Assembly (NCBI GenBank): GCA_947625575.1
Contig: CANQOV010000007.1
Span: 1-40,505, forward strand
Source: an uncultured Bacilli bacterium
GTDB taxonomy: Bacteria > Bacillota_I > Bacilli_A > RF39 > UBA660
DNA: 40,505 nt
Direction: 5' to 3'
Part shown: piece after piece, positions 25,201 to 34,009 of the stretch
Numbering within the stretch: position 1 is the stretch's first letter
Layout of the letters: each line of letters opens with the position of its first letter
Notes under the pieces: generated by a model
The model's database searches: none
What the model was told of the DNA's origin: nothing
What the model saw: only the letters and a program-made list of their open reading frames with translations
Position numbers and translations under genes: made by a program

Positions 25201-25887
25201 ACAGTTTCTAAAATTGTTGATGATCATGGTAAATTTAAGATTACTATTAAGAATAAGATTGATGAGATTGAACACGTTACAAATTATGGTGCTAAATTAA
25301 GAGTTGAAAAAGGTGATAGCGTAAATCCCGGAGATAGACTTACTGAAGGTAATATTTCTCCAAAAGAGTTATTAGCTGTTACAGATCCAATTACTACTCA
25401 ACAATATATATTGAAAGAAATTCAAAAAGCATATCGTTCTCAAGGTGTTGATATTTCTGATAAGCATATTGAAGTTGTTGTTAAATCTATGATTTCTAAA
25501 ATTCGTATTTATGACGGAGGAGATACTGATTTATTAATTGGCTCTGTTGTAAGTATAAGAGAATTTACTGATAAGAATAAGGGTGCTATTATAAATGGCA
25601 AGAAGCCTGCAATTGGTAAACCAATTTTACTTGGTATTACAAAGGCATCTTTGGAAACTGAATCGTTCTTATCTGCGGCATCGTTCCAAGAGACTACTAG
25701 AGTATTAACTGATGCATCTATTAAGGGTAAAATTGATACTTTACAAGGATTAAAAGAAAATGTTATTATTGGTAAGTTAATCCCTGCTGGTACTGGTGCT
25801 AGACAATATAGAGATGTATCATATGCTTTAGAAAAACAATTGATTGATGATGATGCAATGGAAGCTTTAGAAGATAATTTAATGTAA
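22255..25887 (+). CDS. rpoC: DNA-directed RNA polymerase subunit beta'
   Basis: ATG 22255 after GAGGAGG gives [20 protein letters not shown], 1210 residues; the track's ATG 22231 would overlap rpoB by 23 bases and is not needed. Zinc finger [17 protein letters not shown], bridge and catalytic loop [12 protein letters not shown] (three magnesium-binding Asp), trigger-loop region [37 protein letters not shown], second zinc site [13 protein letters not shown]. Normal Firmicute length with no large insertion. Ends with a strong terminator. Confidence 0.97.
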   Translation: MAIDVNKIEALKIGIASPEKIRDWSYGEVKKPETINYRTLRPERDGLFCEKIFGPTKDFECACGKYKRVKYKNIICDRCGVEVTRSKVRRERMGHIELASPVSHIWYFKGVPSRMGTVLDMSQRDLEEVLYFVSYVVIDKGIAPLENKQTLSEKEYRSYYEKYGDGFKVGMGAEAIKELLKQVDLEKEIADIRKKLENAQGQKRTSLLKRLDILDAFYKSGNKPEWMIMDVIPVIPPELRPMIQLDGGRFATSDLNDLYRRVINRNNRLKKLIDLGAPTIIIQNEKRMLQEAVDALFDNGRRGKSVTGAGNRALKSLSSMLKGKQGRFRQNLLGKRVDYSGRSVIVVGPSLKMYQCGLPKAMALELFKPHVIHGLVEKDIAHNIKAAKKLIESQDERVWDVVEEVIKEHPVMLNRAPTLHRLGIQAFEPKLIGGKAIRLHPLVCPAFNADFDGDQMAVHVPLSEEAQAEARLLMLGANNILHPKSGEPVVTPAQDMVLGNYYLTQEEVDLENEGRVLKDSNEALMEYERGDLPLHCRIALRADSFKHKLFTEEQMDKYLITTVGKLIFNEILPDTFQYLNEPTKENIEGITPNKYFVSMGENIKEKIKELPLVQPFTVKALNDIIAQIFKRYKTTETSMMLDRLKDLGFKYSTISGTTMSVHDVAISKNKPAIIAESKKTVEKINKQYARGLITEDERFESVVKVWEKAKNEIQNELQQIADEDQNNPIFMMMKSGARGKISQFVQLSGMRGLMTKPGGKVIEIPVVSSFKEGLSVSEFFLSTHSARKGSADTALNTASSGYLTRRLVDVSQDIIVKEEDCGTDFGVIVEAFVNEKDGTVIEGLYDRIVGRYASKKVVHPETKEVLVDRNQMITEKIAKNIVDSGVEKVEIRSVLTCNCRGGVCQLCYGKNLATGNLVEVGEAIGIMAAQSIGEPGTQLTMRTFHTGGVAGGEDITQGLPRVEELFEARNPKGQATIATVAGTVSKIVDDHGKFKITIKNKIDEIEHVTNYGAKLRVEKGDSVNPGDRLTEGNISPKELLAVTDPITTQQYILKEIQKAYRSQGVDISDKHIEVVVKSMISKIRIYDGGDTDLLIGSVVSIREFTDKNKGAIINGKKPAIGKPILLGITKASLETESFLSAASFQETTRVLTDASIKGKIDTLQGLKENVIIGKLIPAGTGARQYRDVSYALEKQLIDDDAMEALEDNLM

Positions 25888-25890
25888 TAT

Positions 25891-25921
25891 AATAAACCTT
25901 GTTTGAAAAACAAGGTTTATT
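25891..25921 (+). terminator. Intrinsic terminator of rpoBC
   Basis: A 14-bp stem AATAAACCTTGTTT / AAACAAGGTTTATT with a three-base loop. Confidence 0.85.
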
Positions 25922-25962
25922 TGTTTGTAAAATGAGTTTGGTTTCTCATTTATAAGTTTTAA

Positions 25963-25990
25963 AAAAAGTGTCAGAAGACACTTTTTGTTT
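25963..25990. terminator. Bidirectional terminator between rpoC and gap
   Basis: AAAAAGTGTC, loop AGAA, GACACTTTTT, with A and T runs on both flanks. It lies between convergent genes and can serve both; gap ends ten bases further on. Confidence 0.85.
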
Positions 25991-25998
25991 TGTTTTAT

Positions 25999-27000
25999 TT
26001 ATTTTAAATTATTTAAATAGTTTATTGTTCTATACATTTGGGCACTGTAACCCATTTCATTATCATACCAACTTATTATTTTTACTAGTTGTTCATCATC
26101 TGTGGTAATTATGTTTGTTAGTTGGCCGTCAATAATGGTTGCATAGGTAGTTCCTGTAACATCTTGGGATACTATTGGGTCATATGTTATATCTAAGTAT
26201 GAATTTTTATTGTTTTCAAATAATTTATTTAATTCTTCAACAGAAGTTTTTTTAGCTAATTTTAAAGTTATATCTAAACTTGATGATGTTGGTACTGGTA
26301 CTCTAAAGGCAATGCCATCTAATTTACCTTTTAGTGAAGGTATAACATTACCTATGGCACTTGCTGCTCCAGTTGAAGTTGGAATAATATTAGTGGCGGC
26401 AGCTCGTCCTCTTCTTGAGTTGATACCTTTTTTATGGGCGATATCTAAGATTGATTGATCGTTTGTATACGCATGAACTGTTGAGATAAAACCTGTTTTA
26501 ATTGTGTAGGTATCATTTATTAATTTTAATATTGGGGCAAGAGCATTGGTAGTACAACTTGCAGCACTTATTATTATGTCATCTTTTGTTAAAGTATCAT
26601 GATTTACACCATAGACTATTGTTTTCATATCTTTTCCCGGAGCAGATATTATTACTTTTTTAGCTCCAGCTTCTATATGGGCATAGGCCTTTTCATAAGA
26701 AGTGTACTTACCAGTTGATTCAATTACTAAATCAATATTTAATTTTTTCCATGGTAAGTCTTTTGGATCTTTTTCATTATACACTGCAATACGTTTATTA
26801 CCTACAATTAAAGTATTATTATCAAATGTTATTTGATCTTTTAAATATGATCCTTGATTTGAATCATATTTTAATAAATAAGCTAAATCCTCGGCAGATG
26901 TTAAGTCATTTATGGCAACAATTTCTATATTTGAATCGTTGTTTAGTAATCTAAACATTAATCTACCTATTCTTCCAAAACCATTTATTGCTATTTTCAT
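25999..27000 (-). CDS. gap: Glyceraldehyde-3-phosphate dehydrogenase
   Basis: 333 residues. NAD-binding INGFGRIGRLMFRLL at the N-terminus, with NDL after the second strand, which favours NAD. The catalytic cysteine sits in SAASCTTNALAPIL. Further conserved parts are HAYTNDQ, RRGRAAATNIIPTSTGAA and WYDNEMGYSAQ. It performs the oxidative step of glycolysis. The ATG follows GAGGAGGTATAA, and that TAA is the stop of the nucleoside kinase upstream, so the two genes abut and share a transcript. It is isolated from the usual pgk-tpi-pgm-eno partners. Confidence 0.96.
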   Translation of the reverse strand: MKIAINGFGRIGRLMFRLLNNDSNIEIVAINDLTSAEDLAYLLKYDSNQGSYLKDQITFDNNTLIVGNKRIAVYNEKDPKDLPWKKLNIDLVIESTGKYTSYEKAYAHIEAGAKKVIISAPGKDMKTIVYGVNHDTLTKDDIIISAASCTTNALAPILKLINDTYTIKTGFISTVHAYTNDQSILDIAHKKGINSRRGRAAATNIIPTSTGAASAIGNVIPSLKGKLDGIAFRVPVPTSSSLDITLKLAKKTSVEELNKLFENNKNSYLDITYDPIVSQDVTGTTYATIIDGQLTNIITTDDEQLVKIISWYDNEMGYSAQMYRTINYLNNLK

Positions 27001-28659
27001 TTATACCTCCTCAAAATAACTATTTCCAATAAATTCTCTTAATATTGAATCTTGTGGAATACTATCAGGTGCTACATCTAAAAACATATTTAGAAAATCA
27101 ATTAGTCTTCTTGCTACTGTATAACTTTTTTCTTCTTGGTTTATAGCATATAGTAGTGGTAAGGTATACAATTTTAAGACTCCAATTTCATAAATTAAAG
27201 CTGTGTTATAAACAAAGTCTGCGTCTTGTTGGAAAGGGAAAATATTTGCTTCTTCTCCTAAACGTACTTCTTCAAAGTTATTTATTGTCTCAGAAGCAGA
27301 ATAATTTCTTGTTCTATGATCTCTTATTATTCTTCTTATTAGTCTTAAATCACTGGTACTAACAGTGTTGTAATCATCAATATTTAAGTCTATTAATGGA
27401 GATACATATACTTTATATTTATTTTCTTTAGGAATATTTGATGTTAATTTTTCATTTAATCCATGTAATCCTTCAATTATTAAGATATCATTATCTTTCA
27501 TTTTTATTTTGTTACCTTTATATTCTTTTAAACCTGTTTGGAAGTTAAATGTTGGAACTGGGACTTCTTCTTTGTTTAAAATTTCTTTTAATTGATCATG
27601 GAATAGTTCTAAATCAACAGCATTTATAGATTCATAATCATATTTACCATTTGGTAATTTTGGAGTTTTTTCTCTATTTAAGAAATAGTTATCAATTGAT
27701 AATGTTACAGGGTTAATACCAAAACTTTTTAAAAACATTGCTAATTTTTTAGCTGTAGTTGTTTTACCACTTGATGATGGTCCAGCGATTAAGATTAGTT
27801 TTATGGTGTCTTTTTTTTCATAAATTGTTTTGGCTAGTTGTAATAGGTTATTGTTTGATATTACTTCATTTAAGTGAATTATATCATTTATTTTATTTTC
27901 AGTTATAGCACGATTTAAATCTGCAACATTAAATATATTAAGTTTGTTGGCTAAATCATAGTTTTCTTGATAAGCTTGCATTATTTTAGGGATATTGGAA
28001 TAGCTTGGAATCTTTAAATTATTGGCGATAGTTGGGAATAATAGAACAAATTCAGATTCATTTAAAAGCTGTAGATCAAATTCTGTAAAAACAGAAGTAT
28101 CTAGGGGCATTGGTATATAAAAGTAATCATACATTTTATCTAATTTATATAAATTTATATAATGATTAGAAATGTATTTTAAAGATTCTTTTTTTGAGTA
28201 TTCACAGTTTGCTGTAAAATATTTGTCTGCTTCTTTTTTACTTACTAAATATTTTTGAAAGGGAAGTTTTTGATTTACTAATTCTTGCATTTTATTTTTT
28301 ATTTCTTGAAGAGAGTTTTCTGTTAGTTTAAATTTAGAGGTTATTTTTACACCTTGACCTATGGAGTGGGAAACTCTTAAGTTTTCTTTGTTACCATGTA
28401 ATAATTTGGTTGCATATATTAAAAGAAAGATTAATCCTTTTTTATAAAGTAGTTCTCCTAGACGAGTTGTTCTATCAATGAAAGTTATGGTCGAATCTTT
28501 ATCTAGTTTGGTTTCAAGATTTGTTAGTTCATTATCTACAATAGCTGCTAAAAGAGGATACTGTTTTGTTTGATAATCTTTAGATATTTGTTCTAAAGAT
28601 ATTCCTTTGGGATATGTTTTTGTTTCATTATCAATTGTTAATGTTATATAGTCGTTCAT
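27001..28659 (-). CDS. TGS-domain nucleoside (uridine-type) kinase
   Basis: The start at 28659 (MNDYITLTIDNETKTYPKGI, 552 residues) has AGGAAGGTG six bases upstream; the track's first 11 residues fall in the leader. About 1-60 is a TGS domain like that of threonyl-tRNA synthetase, about 90-200 resembles the synthetase second additional domain (SHSIGQGVKI), and the C-terminal half is a uridine kinase/phosphoribulokinase-like fold with P-loop LIAGPSSSGKTTTAKKLA near 285 and the phosphate-acceptor region TLSIDNYFLNREKTP. Proteins with this plan are widespread in Firmicutes and are called nucleoside kinases; the real substrate is unsettled. It leads the minus-strand operon with gap and is divergent from clpP. 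Confidence 0.85.
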   Translation of the reverse strand: MNDYITLTIDNETKTYPKGISLEQISKDYQTKQYPLLAAIVDNELTNLETKLDKDSTITFIDRTTRLGELLYKKGLIFLLIYATKLLHGNKENLRVSHSIGQGVKITSKFKLTENSLQEIKNKMQELVNQKLPFQKYLVSKKEADKYFTANCEYSKKESLKYISNHYINLYKLDKMYDYFYIPMPLDTSVFTEFDLQLLNESEFVLLFPTIANNLKIPSYSNIPKIMQAYQENYDLANKLNIFNVADLNRAITENKINDIIHLNEVISNNNLLQLAKTIYEKKDTIKLILIAGPSSSGKTTTAKKLAMFLKSFGINPVTLSIDNYFLNREKTPKLPNGKYDYESINAVDLELFHDQLKEILNKEEVPVPTFNFQTGLKEYKGNKIKMKDNDILIIEGLHGLNEKLTSNIPKENKYKVYVSPLIDLNIDDYNTVSTSDLRLIRRIIRDHRTRNYSASETINNFEEVRLGEEANIFPFQQDADFVYNTALIYEIGVLKLYTLPLLYAINQEEKSYTVARRLIDFLNMFLDVAPDSIPQDSILREFIGNSYFEEV

Positions 28660-28757
28660 TTTAAGCACCTTCCTACTATAATATTTTATCATATATTGTT
28701 GAGATTTAGTATGTATATTTTAAATATTTTAGATTAAATTATTATTGGGTGAAGATA

Positions 28758-29336
28758 ATGGGTTTAATTCCTACAGTTATTGAAAAGGAAGTTAATGGAG
28801 AAAGATGTTATGATATTTATTCTAGGTTATTAAAAGATAGGATAATTATTTTAAATGGAGAGATTGATGATGATTTAGCTAATTCTATTGTTGCTCAACT
28901 ACTTTATTTAGATTCTTTAAATCATAATGATATTAGTATTTATATTAATTCTCCGGGAGGTAGTATTACGGCAGGTATGGCTATTTATGATACGATGAAT
29001 TTTATTAAGAGTGATGTTGTTACTATCTGTCTTGGCTTATCTGCTTCAATGGCAGCGTTTTTAATGTCTTGTGGAACAAAGGGTAAAAGATATATTTTAC
29101 CAAATAGTGAAATTATGATTCATCAGCCTTTAGGAGGGGCGAAAGGTCAAGCTACAGAAATAAAGATTGCAGCGGAGAGAATTTTAAAACTTAAAGATAA
29201 GTTAAATAGAATATTAGCTAAAAATACTAATCAGCCTTTGGAAAAGATAGAACTGGATACAGAAAGAGATTATTTTTTATCTGCTAAAGAAGCTGTGGTG
29301 TATGGATTGGTTGATAAGATTATAGAAAGTAAGTAA
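28758..29336 (+). CDS. clpP: ATP-dependent Clp protease proteolytic subunit
   Basis: ATG 28758 after GGGTGA gives [20 protein letters not shown], 192 residues. Catalytic triad: Ser in [20 protein letters not shown], His in MIHQPLGG, Asp in ELDTERDYF. It forms the double-ring peptidase fed by Clp ATPases, and it is the expected destroyer of proteins tagged by the tmRNA found at 37302. The 98-base region shared with the divergent kinase shows no CtsR heptad repeat and no CIRCE element. No Clp ATPase gene is in the window. Confidence 0.96.
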   Translation: MGLIPTVIEKEVNGERCYDIYSRLLKDRIIILNGEIDDDLANSIVAQLLYLDSLNHNDISIYINSPGGSITAGMAIYDTMNFIKSDVVTICLGLSASMAAFLMSCGTKGKRYILPNSEIMIHQPLGGAKGQATEIKIAAERILKLKDKLNRILAKNTNQPLEKIELDTERDYFLSAKEAVVYGLVDKIIESK

Positions 29337-29404
29337 TGTGAAGTTATAAAATTAGGCATATACTTTTTTAAAGTGTCTACTTTTTATTAGGGACTTCATA
29401 ATGC

Positions 29405-29433
29405 TTGCTTTTTTTTGTTTCAATATTTATAAT
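29405..29433 (+). promoter_or_regulatory. Promoter of the lipid kinase gene
   Basis: TTGCTT (29405-29410), 17 bases, TATAAT (29428-29433). Predicted start near 29440, about ten bases before ATG 29450, which rules out the longer track start at 29405. Confidence 0.7.
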
Positions 29434-29449
29434 GGTGGTGGTGGTTTGT

Positions 29450-30367
29450 ATGAAAACTTGCGTTTTAATTTGTAATAAAGAAAGCGGATTTGGTATTAAA
29501 GATAAAGAACTTGATAAGATAAAACAAATTTTGGTTTCTAAAGGATATTCTGTTTCTTTAGCGTTTACTTCTGGAACAGATGATGCTAGTAAAATAATTA
29601 AGGGTATTGATCATGCTGATTTGGTTTTGTCTATCGGTGGAGATGGAACATTTAATGAGATTGTTCGTGGTAATTTGGAAAGAAAAGAAAGACTTTTAAT
29701 ATCTCATATACCATGTGGTACTACTAATGATATTGGTAATATGTTAGGTCTTGGCAAGAATATGGTTAAAAATGTAATGGAAATTTTAGATGGCGAAGTT
29801 AAGGCTGTAGATATTGGTTCGATTAATGATGAAGCGTTTGTCTATGTTGCAGGGTTTGGGAAGTTTATAAATGTTCCTTATGCTACTTCTAGAAAACTTA
29901 AGAAAAAGTTTGGATATTTGGCTTATTTAATTAATGGAATTAAAGAGTTTTTTCAAGTTACAAGATTATATGATATGGAATATAAAATTGATGATAAAGA
30001 GTATCGAGGATTATTTTCTTTGGTATTAATTTCTAATGCTAATAGGATTGCAGGTTTTAATAATATATATAAAGATGTCAGATTAGATGATGAGAAATTA
30101 GAGGTTATTTTCTGTAATATTTCGAGGAGAAAAGATTTAGCTAAGTCTTTATTAATTTTAATGACTAAAGGAATTTTGGCAGTTCCTGGAATATATTGTT
30201 ATAAAGCTAAGAAAATAGAGATTAATTTTATGGAAAAAGTTAAGACATATTGGACTATTGACGGAGAAAAAAATCATAAACTTGCTAAGAGGTATGTTAT
30301 TGAAACTGGAGAAAAAATGAAGATGTTATTACCAAAAAAGAACTTAGATAAACTATTTATTAAATAA
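29450..30367 (+). CDS. Diacylglycerol kinase-like lipid kinase (YegS/DgkB family)
   Basis: MKTCVLICNKESGFGIKDKE, 305 residues, starting at 29450 (see the promoter). The catalytic domain shows LVLSIGGDGTFNEIVRG near residue 60 and HIPCGTTNDIGNMLGLG near 85, the GGDGT and nucleotide-binding motifs of the family, and ends with a second beta domain (TYWTIDGEKNH, where the conserved DGE is present). It phosphorylates diacylglycerol or a related lipid, recycling it for phospholipid synthesis. It stands alone, and its stop directly abuts that of the convergent whiA. Confidence 0.88.
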   Translation: MKTCVLICNKESGFGIKDKELDKIKQILVSKGYSVSLAFTSGTDDASKIIKGIDHADLVLSIGGDGTFNEIVRGNLERKERLLISHIPCGTTNDIGNMLGLGKNMVKNVMEILDGEVKAVDIGSINDEAFVYVAGFGKFINVPYATSRKLKKKFGYLAYLINGIKEFFQVTRLYDMEYKIDDKEYRGLFSLVLISNANRIAGFNNIYKDVRLDDEKLEVIFCNISRRKDLAKSLLILMTKGILAVPGIYCYKAKKIEINFMEKVKTYWTIDGEKNHKLAKRYVIETGEKMKMLLPKKNLDKLFIK

Positions 30368-31300
30368 CTAGGAATTATTTTTTAAATTGTTTACTAGTTC
30401 TTTTATTTTTTTAAGACGATGATTTAGACCTGATTTTGTTAGTTTTGTTCCTGTTTCATAACTTATTATTTCACTTAGCTCTTGGTAGGAAGACTCAGGA
30501 TATTTTTTACGATAGATGATTATTTCTTTTAATTTTTGTGGAAGTGAGTCTATATCAGTGTTTTCAATTAAATAATCTATGTCGTTTATTTGATTTTGAG
30601 CTGTCTGTAAGGTTTTATCAATATTAGCTTGTTCACAGTTATTTAATCTATTAGTCATGTTTTTATGATCTCTATAGATTCTTATGTCTTCAAAATACAT
30701 TACAGCACGAGAAGCACTTATTACTCTTAAAAAATCAGATATTTTTTCGGATTCTTTGATATAGAGCATATAACCTTTATCTTTTTTTATTATTTTTGAG
30801 GGGATTATAAAATATTTTAATAGTTTGCTTACAAAGTTTGCTTCTATGATATTATCAATAAAAAATTCAAGATGATAACTAGAGGTTTTTGGATCATTTA
30901 CACTGCCAGTGGCGATAAAGATTCCTCTTAAATAAGCTCTTTTTAGGTCTTCTTGGTCTACAAAATAAGGTTTTGGTTGGTCAAGATAGTTATTTTCTTC
31001 ATCATATATCATTAATTTAGTTAATATTTCTTTTATTTTACTATTTATATGTAATTGATAGATAGCTTTGCTACCAAATTTAGTTTTACCAATTTGAGTT
31101 ATGGTAGGACTTATATCAAATAGTTCTTTAAATAGTGAAAATATCTTTCTTATTACTTTTAAATTTTCGTTTGTTAGAATAATTTCTTTATCTGTTTTAG
31201 TGCCATTATTTCTTGTAAATGCTGATAGAAAAGTTAAATCTTCTAGATAAGAAAATTTAAGAATAGATATTTCTTCTTTTATTTCTGTGGAAAAAGACAT
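30368..31300 (-). CDS. whiA: DNA-binding protein WhiA
   Basis: The start at 31300 (MSFSTEIKEEISILKFSYLE, 310 residues) is preceded by AGGTGATTCAA; the track's GTG lies in that ribosome site. The N-terminal two-thirds has the LAGLIDADG-endonuclease-like WhiA fold (LKRAYLRGIFIATGSVNDPK, YHLEFFIDN), and the C-terminus the helix-turn-helix (YPESSYQELSEIIS.. LTKSGLNHRLKKIKEL). WhiA helps time cell division and chromosome segregation in Gram-positives. In Bacillus it sits with yvcJ-yvcK not far from clpP; only clpP remains nearby here. Confidence 0.95.
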   Translation of the reverse strand: MSFSTEIKEEISILKFSYLEDLTFLSAFTRNNGTKTDKEIILTNENLKVIRKIFSLFKELFDISPTITQIGKTKFGSKAIYQLHINSKIKEILTKLMIYDEENNYLDQPKPYFVDQEDLKRAYLRGIFIATGSVNDPKTSSYHLEFFIDNIIEANFVSKLLKYFIIPSKIIKKDKGYMLYIKESEKISDFLRVISASRAVMYFEDIRIYRDHKNMTNRLNNCEQANIDKTLQTAQNQINDIDYLIENTDIDSLPQKLKEIIIYRKKYPESSYQELSEIISYETGTKLTKSGLNHRLKKIKELVNNLKNNS

Positions 31301-31318
31301 TTGAATCACCTGTTATTT

Positions 31319-31347
31319 ATTATAATTTTTTTGTTTTTTAATGTAAA
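31319..31347 (-). promoter_or_regulatory. Promoter of whiA
   Basis: Read on the minus strand: TTTACA (31347-31342), 17 bases, TATAAT (31324-31319). Start about 10-12 bases before the ATG. Confidence 0.7.
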
Positions 31348-31381
31348 TAAAGTTATTTCAATTTGTGAAATAACTTTATTT
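31345..31381. terminator. 16-bp perfect inverted repeat at the femX stop
   Basis: AAATAAAGTTATTTCA, loop ATTTG, TGAAATAACTTTATTT. It includes the femX stop codon and touches the whiA -35. On the minus strand there is little T run after the stem, so termination strength is uncertain. Confidence 0.6.
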
Positions 31382-32641
31382 GTTTTGTTTATGAATATTT
31401 ATATTTAAAAATTTAGTGTTGTGATATATATTATAGAGTGTTTTTTTAATTATTAAGTCAAATTCTCCAATATATTCTGTTACATCAGCATTAAAACCTA
31501 GTTTCATTTCATTTAATCCATGGTATTTATTGTTTTCTGTAAATTGACCTGTGATAGCATTTAAATCAAAGTAGATTGCTCCTAGTTTGGAGTATTTTTC
31601 TATTATATGCCATTTTAGTAAGAAAGTTGGATAGAAAAGATTAAAGTTTTGATCTAAGCCTTCAATTATAAAGTTAATACTAAATTTTTCTATTACAATA
31701 GCACATGAGGCAATTATAAGACCATTGGGGTTGGTTTCAAATAGTTTTGATGCCGTTAATAACTCTTTTTTATAGATAGCAAGGAGACGATCGGAAGTTA
31801 TTTTTGAATTTATTAATCTTTCTTTTATTGTTCCTTCGTTAATGCTTTCTAGTTGAATCTGATCATTTATTTTAGCATTATTATTTATTTCTTCTTCATA
31901 GATAGCTTTGATGTTTTTTAAATAATTTTCAGTATTCAGTTTAGCAAAGTATATTTCAAATTTGTCTTTAAAACTATCTTGGAAATCTTGATAATATTTT
32001 AAATTACGATAGTGTTTTTTGGCTACAAAACTATAAAATACTTCAAGATCAGCTTTTGTTCCTTGAATTATTTCTACACCGCGGGACTCGGCTTTTCTTA
32101 TTTTATTTTTAATATTTTTATCAAAATTATTAAAGAGTGTTTTTGATGAGCCAGTTACTTTTAAAATAGCGTTCCATCTTGGTTTTAGGGTACCAAAGAA
32201 CTTATTTTCTCCAAAATGACTATAACCAATACTTTTTAAATAAGGGATTAAATCGTTGGAATAAGTGCTTGGAACAATATTACCATTTCGATCTCTTTTA
32301 TTGTTGACGACTGGAGGATCTATTTTTAGAAAAATAAAATTGTTTTTAGATAAGTAATCTTTAAATTTTATAGATATTTCTTTTATTAGATCTTTATCGT
32401 CATAATTTATTAAAAATCCACGTGGGGCATAAGCATATTTAAAATTTAAGATAAGTTTTTTTTCTAAAAGAAGAGTTGCTCCGATTAAATTATTTTTATC
32501 ATCAACAAAACCAAAGTATCTTGTTGTATAACCAGTTTTTTCCATTAAAGAGGCATACATTGAGGTTTGATACATAGTATGAAGAGGATGATTATTTGAA
32601 AAAATATCGAATTGTTGTTGTGTTAAAAAAACTATTTTCAT
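31376..32641 (-). CDS. FemABX-family peptidoglycan bridge aminoacyltransferase
   Basis: 421 residues. Two GNAT-like subdomains: the first with PLHTMYQTSMYASLMEKTGY and YAPRGFLINYDD, the second with FFGTLKPRWNAILKV, KNIKNKIRKAESRGVEI and, near the end, YFDLNAITGQF and YHGLNEMKLGFNADVTEYIG. A helical insertion (about 240-310) fits the coiled-coil arm of FemA-type enzymes. They add amino acids from charged tRNA to lipid II or nascent peptidoglycan, building the cross-bridge. This is good evidence for a real cell wall in this organism. The exact amino acid added cannot be told. The start follows AAAGGGTGAT. Confidence 0.88.
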   Translation of the reverse strand: MKIVFLTQQQFDIFSNNHPLHTMYQTSMYASLMEKTGYTTRYFGFVDDKNNLIGATLLLEKKLILNFKYAYAPRGFLINYDDKDLIKEISIKFKDYLSKNNFIFLKIDPPVVNNKRDRNGNIVPSTYSNDLIPYLKSIGYSHFGENKFFGTLKPRWNAILKVTGSSKTLFNNFDKNIKNKIRKAESRGVEIIQGTKADLEVFYSFVAKKHYRNLKYYQDFQDSFKDKFEIYFAKLNTENYLKNIKAIYEEEINNNAKINDQIQLESINEGTIKERLINSKITSDRLLAIYKKELLTASKLFETNPNGLIIASCAIVIEKFSINFIIEGLDQNFNLFYPTFLLKWHIIEKYSKLGAIYFDLNAITGQFTENNKYHGLNEMKLGFNADVTEYIGEFDLIIKKTLYNIYHNTKFLNINIHKQNK

Positions 32642-32667
32642 CTTATCACCCTTTATCCTATATTAAT

Positions 32668-32696
32668 ATAATAACTTTTTTTTGTTAAAAAATCAA
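32668..32696 (-). promoter_or_regulatory. Promoter of femX-like gene
   Basis: On the minus strand TTGATT (32696-32691), 17 bases, TATTAT (32673-32668). Divergent from the antiporter gene. Confidence 0.65.
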
Positions 32697-32707
32697 TATT
32701 AATATCA

Positions 32708-32713
32708 TATAAT
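32708..32713 (+). promoter_or_regulatory. Candidate -10 of the antiporter gene
   Basis: A perfect TATAAT 15 bases before ATG 32729; the ribosome site GGGTGAT starts where the transcript would begin. No clear -35. Confidence 0.4.
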
Positions 32714-32728
32714 TTTTTGGGTGATATA

Positions 32729-33679
32729 ATGGTAATTGTCTTGTTTTTCTCTTTAGCCTTTTTAACAGTTTTTTTAAGTATTAGATTATCGATACTATCG
32801 GATTGTTTAAGTAAAAATAGTAATGTTTCTAAAGCTGTTATTGGGGGAATTTTGCTTGCAGGTGTTACAGCTTTACCTGAATTAGTCACTTGTATATCTT
32901 CGATTGTGGTGGGAAATCCTCTTTTAGCTATGGGAGATGTCTTTGGAAGTAATTTTTTTAATATTTTTATGGTTTGTTTTTTTGATTTAGTTTTCTTAAA
33001 AGTAAGATTTTTTAATAAATTAAGAGATAAACATTATAAAATATATTTGTTTTTAATTATTAATTATATTTTTATTTTACTTAGTATGAGCAATGTCCTT
33101 TCTAAAACTTTTATTGTAGGAATACCTAGTTTGGTTATTATTTTTACATATTTTTGGTATTTATTGAAGTTAGAGAAAAATGATGATGTTGTAAAAGATG
33201 AGAAAAGAAAGATTAAATATTTAAAAACAAGACTTGTATTGGTTAGTATATTTTTAGTTATTTTTAGTAGCATGCTTACCTTTACTGTTGATAGAATAAG
33301 TGTGTTATATCCTAGTTTTTCTAGTAGTATATTGGGTGCTGTATTGCTTGGTGTTACAACATCTTTACCTGAAGTTATTACTTTTTATACTTTGTTTAAA
33401 TTAGAAAATTATGATGTGGCTTTGTCTGATATAATAGGAAGTAATTTGTTTAATTTACTGGTGTTAGCTATTGGAGATTTTGCTTTAAAGGGAAAGAGTA
33501 TTTATACTTATTTTGATAAGATGACTAAGGTTATTTTAGTATTATGTATTTTTGTTAGTTTTTTAGGATTTTTACAAGTTATGAGAAAAAGAGTTAACAA
33601 TTGGTTTTTATATGGGATTTTGTCTATGTTAGTGGTTATTATTTATGGAGTGTTTTGGTATCTTAATTTTGTTTTATAA
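32729..33679 (+). CDS. Calcium/cation antiporter (CaCA family)
   Basis: The start at ATG 32729 (MVIVLFFSLAFLTVFLSIRL, 316 residues) has GGGTGAT upstream; the track's TTG 32717 is in the leader. The two inverted alpha-repeats of the family are clear: ILLAGVTALPELVTCISSIV followed by GDVFGSNFFNIF, and VLLGVTTSLPEVITFYTLF followed by SDIIGSNLFNLL. The acidic residue in each ALPE/SLPE motif and the GSN asparagine bind the ion. About ten membrane spans with a charged loop near the middle. It exchanges Na+ or H+ for Ca2+; the ion is not certain. Confidence 0.9.
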   Translation: MVIVLFFSLAFLTVFLSIRLSILSDCLSKNSNVSKAVIGGILLAGVTALPELVTCISSIVVGNPLLAMGDVFGSNFFNIFMVCFFDLVFLKVRFFNKLRDKHYKIYLFLIINYIFILLSMSNVLSKTFIVGIPSLVIIFTYFWYLLKLEKNDDVVKDEKRKIKYLKTRLVLVSIFLVIFSSMLTFTVDRISVLYPSFSSSILGAVLLGVTTSLPEVITFYTLFKLENYDVALSDIIGSNLFNLLVLAIGDFALKGKSIYTYFDKMTKVILVLCIFVSFLGFLQVMRKRVNNWFLYGILSMLVVIIYGVFWYLNFVL

Positions 33680-33682
33680 TGC

Positions 33683-33711
33683 TTGCATTTATCTTGGTTT
33701 TTTGGTAGAAT
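33683..33711 (+). promoter_or_regulatory. Promoter of secG
   Basis: TTGCAT (33683-33688), 17 bases, TAGAAT (33706-33711). Confidence 0.65.
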
Positions 33712-33738
33712 ATTTTGTAGTTAGTTAGGAGGCATAAT

Positions 33739-33954
33739 ATGGAAATTGCATTAATGGTAATAAGTGGTATATTAATAGTGTTAGTTTTAATACAGAGTTC
33801 TAAAGCAGAACCTGCTTCACAGATTTTTACTGGTAATAACACAGAGTTATTTAAAAATAGAAAAGAACGTGGTAGTGAGCTTGTTATTAGTAGAGCTACA
33901 ATGATAATAGGACTTGTATTTTTTATTCTTTGTTTAGTTATATCATTTACATAG
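33739..33954 (+). CDS. secG: Preprotein translocase subunit SecG
   Basis: 71 residues with two membrane spans (ALMVISGILIVLVLIQ and ATMIIGLVFFILCLVISF) joined by the conserved loop QSSKAEPASQIFTGNNTELF; it is the small helper of the SecYEG channel. TTAGGAGG precedes the start. SecG next to rnr, smpB and ssrA is the standard Firmicute order. A terminator follows at once. Confidence 0.92.
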   Translation: MEIALMVISGILIVLVLIQSSKAEPASQIFTGNNTELFKNRKERGSELVISRATMIIGLVFFILCLVISFT

Positions 33955-33979
33955 AAAAGGGTTGTTAACTCTTTTTTAT
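33955..33979 (+). terminator. Intrinsic terminator of secG
   Basis: AAAAGGGTT, loop GTT, AACTCTTTT (one G-T pair), then more T. It overlaps the -35 of the rnr promoter. Confidence 0.7.
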
Positions 33980-33993
33980 TTATATGGTATTAT
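33965..33993 (+). promoter_or_regulatory. Promoter of rnr-smpB
   Basis: TTAACT (33965-33970), 17 bases, TATTAT (33988-33993) with the extended TGg. Predicted start near 34000, at the ribosome site GGAGGG. Confidence 0.65.
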
Positions 33994-34009
33994 TATATTG
34001 GAGGGCAGT

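Noticed and set aside
28660-28757. CtsR or CIRCE heat-shock operator before clpP
   Set aside because: No GTCAAA heptad repeats and no TTAGCACTC inverted repeat are visible in the shared divergent region.
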